Positions 57,536-64,000 of a stretch of DNA of 64,000 bases are shown piece after piece. The position numbers were made by a program, and so were the translations under genes. A model generated the notes under the pieces. That model had not been told where the DNA came from, did not search any database, and worked only from the letters and a program-made list of their open reading frames with translations. Source of the stretch: Alligator mississippiensis (lineage: Eukaryota; Chordata; Crocodylia; Alligatoridae); the NCBI RefSeq assembly GCF_030867095.1, contig NC_081835.1, positions 42,391,892-42,455,891 on the forward strand, given 5' to 3'. Numbering within the stretch: the first letter of the stretch is position 1; each line of letters starts with the position of its first letter.

Positions 57536-58488
57536 CCGATTAAATGCCCGTGCTGCGCACAGCCATAGCACAGCACTTGGGCAGCAAGGAGCACAGCCGG
57601 TAGTGTGGAGAGCTGCTTCCAGCTGGTAAGTTCAGTGTGGTGGAAGGGGTTGGGGGGGGGGCAGATCAGTGCCCCCTGCAGTGAGGGAGGGGGGTTCAGG
57701 AGCTGCCCAAGTGGGGCAGGGGGAGCCAGAGCCGTAGCTTGTGGGGGGGAGGCGGCTCTTGTCTCTGCTTGAACCCCAAAAGGGCATGGTGGGGAGGGCT
57801 TATGCCCCCCAGATGTGCGCGGGGTAGGCCAGGCTGCAGCCGGGGCTGTGAGGTGCTCTTCTCTGTGGGGCTGGGCTTGGAGCTGGTATTGACAGTGCTG
57901 GGAGCATGCTGCATCCAATACAAATTTTGCCACCGCTCTGCTCCCAGTGCCAATGCTGCCAGCTGCCCAGTGCAGCCCCAGCTCAACACCCCGCCTCCAC
58001 TCATGCACTGGGAAGAGCTGGGGGTGCCCTGGGCGGCTGGTGGCAGTGGTGCTGGGAATGGAACGGCAGCAAAATTTGTGGTGGATGCAGCACCCTCTCA
58101 GCACCACCAGCACCCTCTCTGAACCCATCCCCCACCAAGAAGAGCACTGTGCAGCCCTGGCTGCAGCCCGTGCCCTGCGCAGATCCGGGGGACATGCACC
58201 CCATGCCCTCCCAGGGTGCAAGCAGCAATGGGAGCCGCCTCCCCCTCCATAAGCCGCAGCTCCAGGCCCCGCCCTGCCCGGGCAGTGTCTGCCTCTGCCC
58301 TTTCCCTCACCGTTGGGGACGTTTTTCTGCTCCCCCCATATCCCTTCCCTCCCTCCTCTCCTTCCACCACACCGGACTTACCAGCTGCAGGCAGCTGTAA
58401 CGGAAATCGAATCTGTATCGGCCGATATGCCTCCTTAAATATTGGCTCTTGGTATCGGGCCCCCAAAATCTCTATCAGTGCACCCCTA
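57536..58488. mobile_element. Foldback hAT-type element, copy 2
   Basis: The ends TAGAGGTGCACCGA and TCAGTGCACCCCTA match copies 1 and 3. CAGCTGGTAAGTTCAGTGTG near 57618 is faced by CACACCGGACTTACCAGCTG near 58368. The flanking 8-mers agree poorly, so it may be older, recombined or truncated. GC-rich core; no transposase. Confidence 0.8.
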
Positions 58489-58504
58489 ATACTTTTTTTT
58501 TTTT

Positions 58505-58562
58505 GCGGCCTGGTCACTTAATGTTTCTGTGCTTCAATTCTCCACCTGTAAAATCAGATAAT
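58505..58562 (+). mobile_element. MIR fragment, interrupted
   Basis: GGTCACTTAATGTTTCTGTG and CCACCTGTAAAATCAGATAAT are MIR words. The MIR appears to go on after the hAT insertion as CAAATAATACTGTCTTACC (59269-59287). Confidence 0.7.
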
Positions 58563-59268
58563 TAGAGGTGCACTGATGCATCAGTCTGATATCGGATTGA
58601 CACCAGTACAAAGAAAATTGACTGTATCATAAATCGGCCATATCAGGCTGATAATTTGGCAGTTAAGTGGCCCATGTGTGCATGCAGCCGCAGCGCAGCA
58701 CAGCACAGGCAGCGAGGAGCACAGCCGCCCGGTAGTGTGGAGGGCTGCCTGGTAAGTCTGGCGTGGTGGAAGGGGAGGGGCGAGGGGGGGCAAATCAAGG
58801 CCCCCCATGGAGAGGGAGGTTGTGGGGGTGGGGCAGGGGCTGGGGCAAGCGTTGTGCAGCCGGGGTGGACACAGCATGGAGCTGTGCCACGTCCGGGGGG
58901 GAGTGGGGGGACAGGATGGCTCACACCACTTGGCCAGGAGCCTCTGGTCCAGCAGCTCATCTGGTGCTTGTCCACTGTTGTTGTGGCTCCCCACCCCGAC
59001 AAGCTGCAGCTCCATGCTATGCCTGCCTCACCCTGGCTGGGCAGCACTTGCCCCAGCCCCGCACCCTCCCTTACTGTGGGGGGCGTTGATCTGCACCCCA
59101 GCCCCTTCCCTCCTTCCTCCCCTTCCACCACACCAGACTTACCAGCTGGAGGCAGCTCTCCACACTGTTGGGTTAGGTATTGGAAATCGGATTGGTATTG
59201 GCAGATATGCCTCTTTAAAAATTGGCTATTAGTATCGGCTGTAAAAAATCTCTATTGGTGCACCCCTA
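58563..59268. mobile_element. Foldback hAT-type element, copy 3
   Basis: The ends TAGAGGTGCACTGA and TTGGTGCACCCCTA pair. The flanks CAGATAAT (58555-58562) and CAAATAAT (59269-59276) agree at 7 of 8. Arms with CTGGTAAGTCTGGCGTGGTGG near 58749 and its inverse near 59125-59145 make a long hairpin. Confidence 0.9.
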
Positions 59269-59287
59269 CAAATAATACTGTCTTACC

Positions 59288-61183
59288 TAAACATTAACCT
59301 ACCACCTTTGTTGACTTCAGACAGTATATTGGTGGAGATAATATAACTAACAATTATCACTTGCACACTGTCGTCAAGGAAGTTCCTTCTTTCTTAGGTG
59401 GAGGGTCTGTGGAGTAGGATGTTAACAGATTGGTATGCATGCTTCGTGTTTTGTCTGCTATCAGAAGGCCTGAAAGTTTAGGGGAACAGCAGTGTTCTCT
59501 TGTATGACATCAGGCTTTTTATTCATTGTCTTGTTTCTCAAAATTATGCAAGCAGTATATACCATGCAGTCTCTGCAAGCTAAGTTTCCTGCATTAGTAT
59601 AGTCAGGGACGCTTTCTCTTAGTTGCAACTGTCAGTTGTCAACTCTGTCAGTTATTTTTGGTGATCAGAACTGTCACAGACTTTTCTGGAGAAAACAAAT
59701 GCTTGGTATCTGCCCTGGATTTGATAATAGCCAGCAACTCTTTAGAAATTCTGGTTCTCTGGGTAAGAAAAAGTGGGTGAGAATCCTCGCAGTGGCAGAT
59801 AGAACTTGGTCTAGAAGTGTGTTTTTTGACCCTTCTCAAACTCTTGGCAAATACCTGCTATTCCACCCTACCACTGGACTTCCTCTAAAAAGCTGTGAAT
59901 GTATGTGCTGTTTGTTTGTGTTGCTTCACAGTGAAATGAGTTTGTCTAGACACATTTTTAAGTGCATTTCTTCACCAGCTGAACCATGCAAGAACAATTG
60001 CTTCAGTCTTCTATACTACCACCATTCCATGTGTCTAGTAGTGAGCTTGCTTACATGTTGCACCTAGCTGTTTAAGGTCAAAATCCATGCAAGGCATTTG
60101 CTGACATTGGTCAAATGATCTTTGCTGTTGCTACCATTAAGGTTAAAGTACTTGCCACACCCTGTGGCTCCTTTTGTTCTTCATCCTATTGGTTTTCTGG
60201 ATCGTGCTCACTAAAGTGCAACCATGGGAATTTTAACTTAACTGCTGCTTTCTAAGAGCACTTGTTCCACTGATGTAATACCCTCTTCTGCCTTTCCTTT
60301 GTGCTAGTCAGCTCTAACAATGTCAGCCGTGAGAAGCCACATTGCTTTGCCTGTTACCTGAATCCGGCTTAAGGTGGTGTCAGGGTTGAGATGTATAAGG
60401 AGAGATGAGAGTTCCACTCTATAAAGTGCATTTATTGAGAGATAAACACGTAGTGTTGACAGGCAACAAGTTGGTTATCTTGCTAAGCAGATGTTCTGTC
60501 CCAGAGAAGGTTGATCAGACAGCCCGTGGGCTGTGTGGGACCACATATCACCTCAGCGGTTTTGAAAGCATGTCCAGCCACACTTTTACGCTCTTACCTT
60601 TTCTTAGCTTACCTCCTCTAGTGCCTAAGCATGTTTTATTATACTTTCCCCATATCTATTGTCTTAACTCTGCCTTTACAGTCCCAGTCTCACTTCTCTC
60701 ATGCCCATACAATGTGGTTTTTGTTGCATCTTTCTCCCCAAAAAACAGAATTAACCTTAGTCATCACAAAGTTTTTAACCTGACGAGCTAGAGCAAATAG
60801 TTGATAAGCTCAATTATTCTAATTCAATAGGGCCTTGTTAAGTTTCTGGAACAGAGATGGAGGAGGGTGGAAAGGTGGAAAATGTGAACAGATGCTGACT
60901 AGCTTTTTGGCCCATATGCCCACCTATGCAAGTTCTTGTCCTAACTACACACAAACTGTCAGATTTTTCCATCTAAGTTGCTATGAATTCTTTTGTTTGG
61001 TGCCCTTAAACTCCTCTCTTTCTTGGTTATCACCACTTGAAAAGCTGTCCTTGAGTGTGAACCTCTTGTGATTTTGGGCTTATGGGTGTTTCATAATCTA
61101 CACTGGAAGTCTTTTCAAGGGTTTATTTGTGAACTTTACAACCTTCTTGATTAAGACTATGCATAAACATAATGCCTATATAG
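59288..61183. other. No gene recognised
   Basis: Two open frames (59636-60067 and 60405-60791) are Ser/Leu/Cys-rich with no domain I know and AT-rich codon use, and I do not call them. No exon is supported. Confidence 0.45.
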
Positions 61184-63290
61184 TACTGTATTTACCTGAA
61201 TCCAAAATGACTGAATTTAAGACAACCCTCCAATAATTAGATTCTGTACATGAAAAGCTTATAAATTTATTATACTTTCCAACTGTACAATTTAATTATG
61301 GAAGGGTTGTCTTAAATTCATCCCTCCCCTCCCCCTCCATTGCAACAGTGGGGCAGGGTGGGTGGTGGGGAGAGCAGGCAATGGGGGAATCTAGACGCCT
61401 TACCCCTTGCCTCTTGCTCCTTGCCTTCTGCTGCCTGTCCCTCCTGCCACTTGCCTCCCCCACTATCTGCCTCCAATGCCTGCACCCCCTGGCATCTTTC
61501 CTCCTGCCCCCACTTGCTACCTGTCCTCCCCCATTGCCTCTGCTCCCATCCCTACCCAACACTCCTTACCCTCTGGTTTTGACCTTGCTACAGCCCAGGG
61601 CACAGCAAGTGGTTGCTTCAGCCATACAGCAGCTGTTATGGTGCAGGCAGCTTCAGCCCAATCCCCGACTGGAGCTGCTGTCACTGCTCCTGCTATCAGG
61701 CTGAACTGGAACCAAAGCAACCCTGTGCTCCATGGCCTGGGCCAGAGTCCTATCAACAGGGATCTGGGTTTTCCGTTTCCCATGAAAAATCAGTGTTTTT
61801 TCTGTTTTTCTCTTTTAACTGAGAACTAGGCAGATTTTCCATTTTAATGGAGAAACATACAGATTTTCCACTTTTGCAAAGAGCTCTATGCTGGCTGGCA
61901 GAGTTCCAGCCTGCAAGGGGCTGGAGGGACCAGGAGAAGGGTGGTCAGGCATGGGGACACCACATGTGCTCTCACACATACATATGACCCCCATGCAGCC
62001 TGGAGAGCGGCTTCCACAGGTAAGTCGAGGGGGGGAAGGGGACAGGAAAAGGATTGAGGTCTCCATAGGGAGGGAGGGAGTTGGGCAGGTCTGGGTCTGC
62101 TGCCTAGCTACCTGGTGTGTGGGACTTGGGGCCAGGATGTACGACCACAGGGCCTAGGCAAGGTGGGGAGCGTTCCCTACTGCTTTGTGCGTTCCTGGGG
62201 GAGCACATGCCCCCCCAGATCTGGGTGTGGGGCAGGGGTGGGTGCAGGCTTGGGCTTCCTGCCCTGCTACCCTCCCCCGGGGGCCTCCACAGCCCAGCGG
62301 GCAGGGCAGAGCAGGGCCAGGTACTCCATGTTGCCATGGCAAGGCATCCTCTGCCCATCCGGCGGCAGCAGCAGGGGAAATAGCACTGAATTGTACCCCT
62401 TGCTGCTTCCAGACGGGCAGGGGATGCCTCACCAGGGTGGCACTGGGCTCCCAGCAGCGGCACCGAGTTTCCCCGCCCAGCCCTGCCGGGTCCCGCCCGC
62501 TGGGCCATGGAGGGCTGGGAGGAAGGCAGCAGGATGGGGCGCCCTGAGCCTGCAGTGGGCAGCCTGCTCACTCTTCCCCAGGCTACTCTCTGGCAGTGCT
62601 GCCTGTTAGTTGGGGAGCCAGGCTCCATGCTCCACTCCCTACTTGGGCTGCAGCAGCTGCTGCCTCCCACAGGTGGCAGCTGGGGCTGGAGGGCAGGGGT
62701 TTGTGGACACGGACCCCTGGCCCCATAGCCCTGGCAGCTGGAGACCCCCTCCGGCATGGCTGGGGGTCAGCAGGGAGCTGTGGGTGGGGAGTGAGGGGCC
62801 TGGACCTGCATCCTGGGGAGGGGGGAGGAGGGGCAGCTCTGATAATTATCATGGGGGAAAAAAACCCACACAAAACCAAATACCAAGATTTATAGGTACT
62901 TAGAATTGATTTTATTATAGTGATTGAAGCACTGGTAGTCTTCAAAATTACTTTAACATTGTAAATATATCAGTGAAGCATTGTATTCTGTATGTGTATA
63001 GTGGTGTTTCATTTTAATTGCCAGTTTGGGGGGGTTTAATAAGAGACTCTGTGATTTTTATCAGAACTTTTGATTTTTAAACAGAAAACCAGGATCCTTG
63101 CCTATCAGAGTGAGAGGGTTAATTGTCAGGGGGCGGGGGAGAAGCTGTAGCTCCAACCCTGCATCAGAGCTGCAGAAGCTGCCTCCCCAACCACTTTGTA
63201 CTTGAATCCAAGATTAGGGGTTTCCCCCACTTCCCCCCCCATGTTAAGTGGGGAAAGAAAACCTAATTTTGCATTCAAGTAAATACAGTA
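61184..63290. mobile_element. 2.1-kb TIR DNA element, non-autonomous
   Basis: The left end TACTGTATTTACCTGAATCC is matched by the inverse at the right end (GCATTCAAGTAAATACAGTA). If TA is the duplicated target, the repeat starts CTGTATTTAC, as in TA-targeting elements. Near the left end AATTTAAGACAACCCT (61215) faces AGGGTTGTCTTAAATT (61303). The interior is GC-rich with no transposase-like frame. Superfamily unassigned. Confidence 0.7.
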
Positions 63291-63639
63291 TTTTAAGTGC
63301 GTGTGGTAGATCGTTAAAATGGAAATGCTTTGTCTGTCTTGGTTTTGTTTTTGTTTGGTTTTTGTTATTTTTAATAAAGCTGTGGCTCTAGTGATTTTTA
63401 GACTTCTAGTGTTTTCTCCTGTATAATTGGATGTAAATGTCACAGTAATAGACACTGCTATTAGTGATGTTAATCAACTGCATATTAAATTGCTGTTCCA
63501 TACCATATTGACAGGCCAGTTAAAAATATGAGTGGCTGAGACCGAGCATGAAAGGAGAAGTTTAATTGTTGTACCTATGTAAGCTAATACTTGTATTAAT
63601 ACTTCACCTACATTCATGGGTGGAAGGCAGGGTACATTT
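63291..63639. other. No gene recognised
   Basis: AT-rich sequence with T-rich runs. Nothing supported. Confidence 0.45.
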
Positions 63640-63720
63640 GCACCATATAGACTAGTCAAAGTAGAGAGAGATAGCTTCAGCCTATGAAAGCCTGTGCTCA
63701 CTTCATCAGATACTGTGAAA
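63640..63720 (-). repeat. Ancient amniote interspersed repeat tail, inverted copy
   Basis: On the minus strand it reads TATCTGATGAAGTGAGCACAG ... CTTTCATAGG ... GACTAGTCTATATGGTGCAAAT, matching the copy at 21670-21770. Confidence 0.6.
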
Positions 63721-64000
63721 AGACCTGCACAAAGCAGTGGATGCGAGGAAATTTGAATGCAAGAGACAAGGCAGTGGGAGGGGACAGTGCTGAAAAGGCA
63801 AGCAAACAAGCAGTAAACCCATAGGAACAAAGTAGTCACAAAAAGCTAGTCCAGGTAAGGGGATAAGAAAACAAAGTTCCCATTTAAACTATGCTTAATG
63901 CAGTCCAGCCTGTTGATCGTGTTTATTGTTCTGCAGTTTTCCATTCAAATCAGTTTTTAGAAGTTTGTTGTCTGAGAACAGCCACCTGCCTGTCAGTGAC

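Noticed and set aside
57403-58221. 272-codon minus-strand frame
   Set aside because: It lies inside foldback hAT copy 2. The residues follow the GC-rich inverted repeat and do not resemble a transposase.
59636-60067. 143-codon plus-strand frame in the putative RBM6 intron
   Set aside because: No RRM, zinc-finger or G-patch features of RBM6 and no convincing splice sites.
62104-62757. 217-codon minus-strand frame and overlapping plus-strand frames
   Set aside because: They lie inside the 2.1-kb TIR element. GC-rich composition with no transposase motif.
1-64000. CRISPR array, bacterial operon or phage-like system
   Set aside because: No evenly spaced direct repeats. Introns, CR1, MIR and proviruses show vertebrate nuclear DNA.

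Overview
This is vertebrate nuclear DNA, most likely from a sauropsid. I favour a crocodilian, with turtle as the main alternative. The signs are many CR1 LINE copies, MIR-type CORE-SINEs, hAT-like foldback elements and class I endogenous retroviruses (ERVs), with no primate or rodent repeats such as Alu, L1 or B1. Coding sequence is sparse and split into exons. Most open frames in the window are chance or belong to repeats.

The one gene with coding exons is MON1A on the minus strand. Its five coding exons lie between 27163 and 18954. All junctions are GT/AG with matching phases, and together they give 549 codons plus a stop. It encodes the RAB7-activating MON1 subunit. Its probable promoter is a small CpG-rich patch at about 45.8-46.1 kb with a ZNF143-type site. 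About 3 kb further right is a strong CpG-island promoter (49.0-50.1 kb) with two ZNF143-type sites, an ETS palindrome and a good splice donor at 49435/49436, facing right. From the known order MON1A-RBM6 in other amniotes I infer that this is the RBM6 promoter and non-coding exon 1. The 14 kb to its right would then be RBM6 intron 1.

The rest is a layered record of mobile elements. From 5043 to 11872 lies a complete but defective provirus (ERV-A) with 661-bp LTRs and a GTAA target duplication. It looks G-to-A hypermutated: at matching positions its integrase has stops where the second provirus has Trp, Lys for the catalytic Glu and Ile for Met. From 32710 to 39688 lies a younger-looking provirus (ERV-B) with a CCAG duplication, a tRNA-Arg-type primer site, a deleted gag-protease block and largely readable pol and env. 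ERV-B landed inside an older GC-rich repeat with ends near 31.9 and 40.2 kb. A CR1 at 30.3-31.6 kb sits inside another CR1.

Several hAT-type elements have clear 8-bp target duplications: 41128-42101, 52939-53229, 54543-54763, 56450-57400 and 58563-59268. Some are inserted into older CR1 or MIR copies. Three of the hAT-like elements share long inverted arms around a GC-rich variable core. A 2.1-kb TIR element fills 61184-63290. I found no CRISPR array, operon, tRNA gene or rRNA gene. The best candidates for something unusual are the hypermutated provirus, the foreign block inside its RNase H region, and the foldback hAT family.
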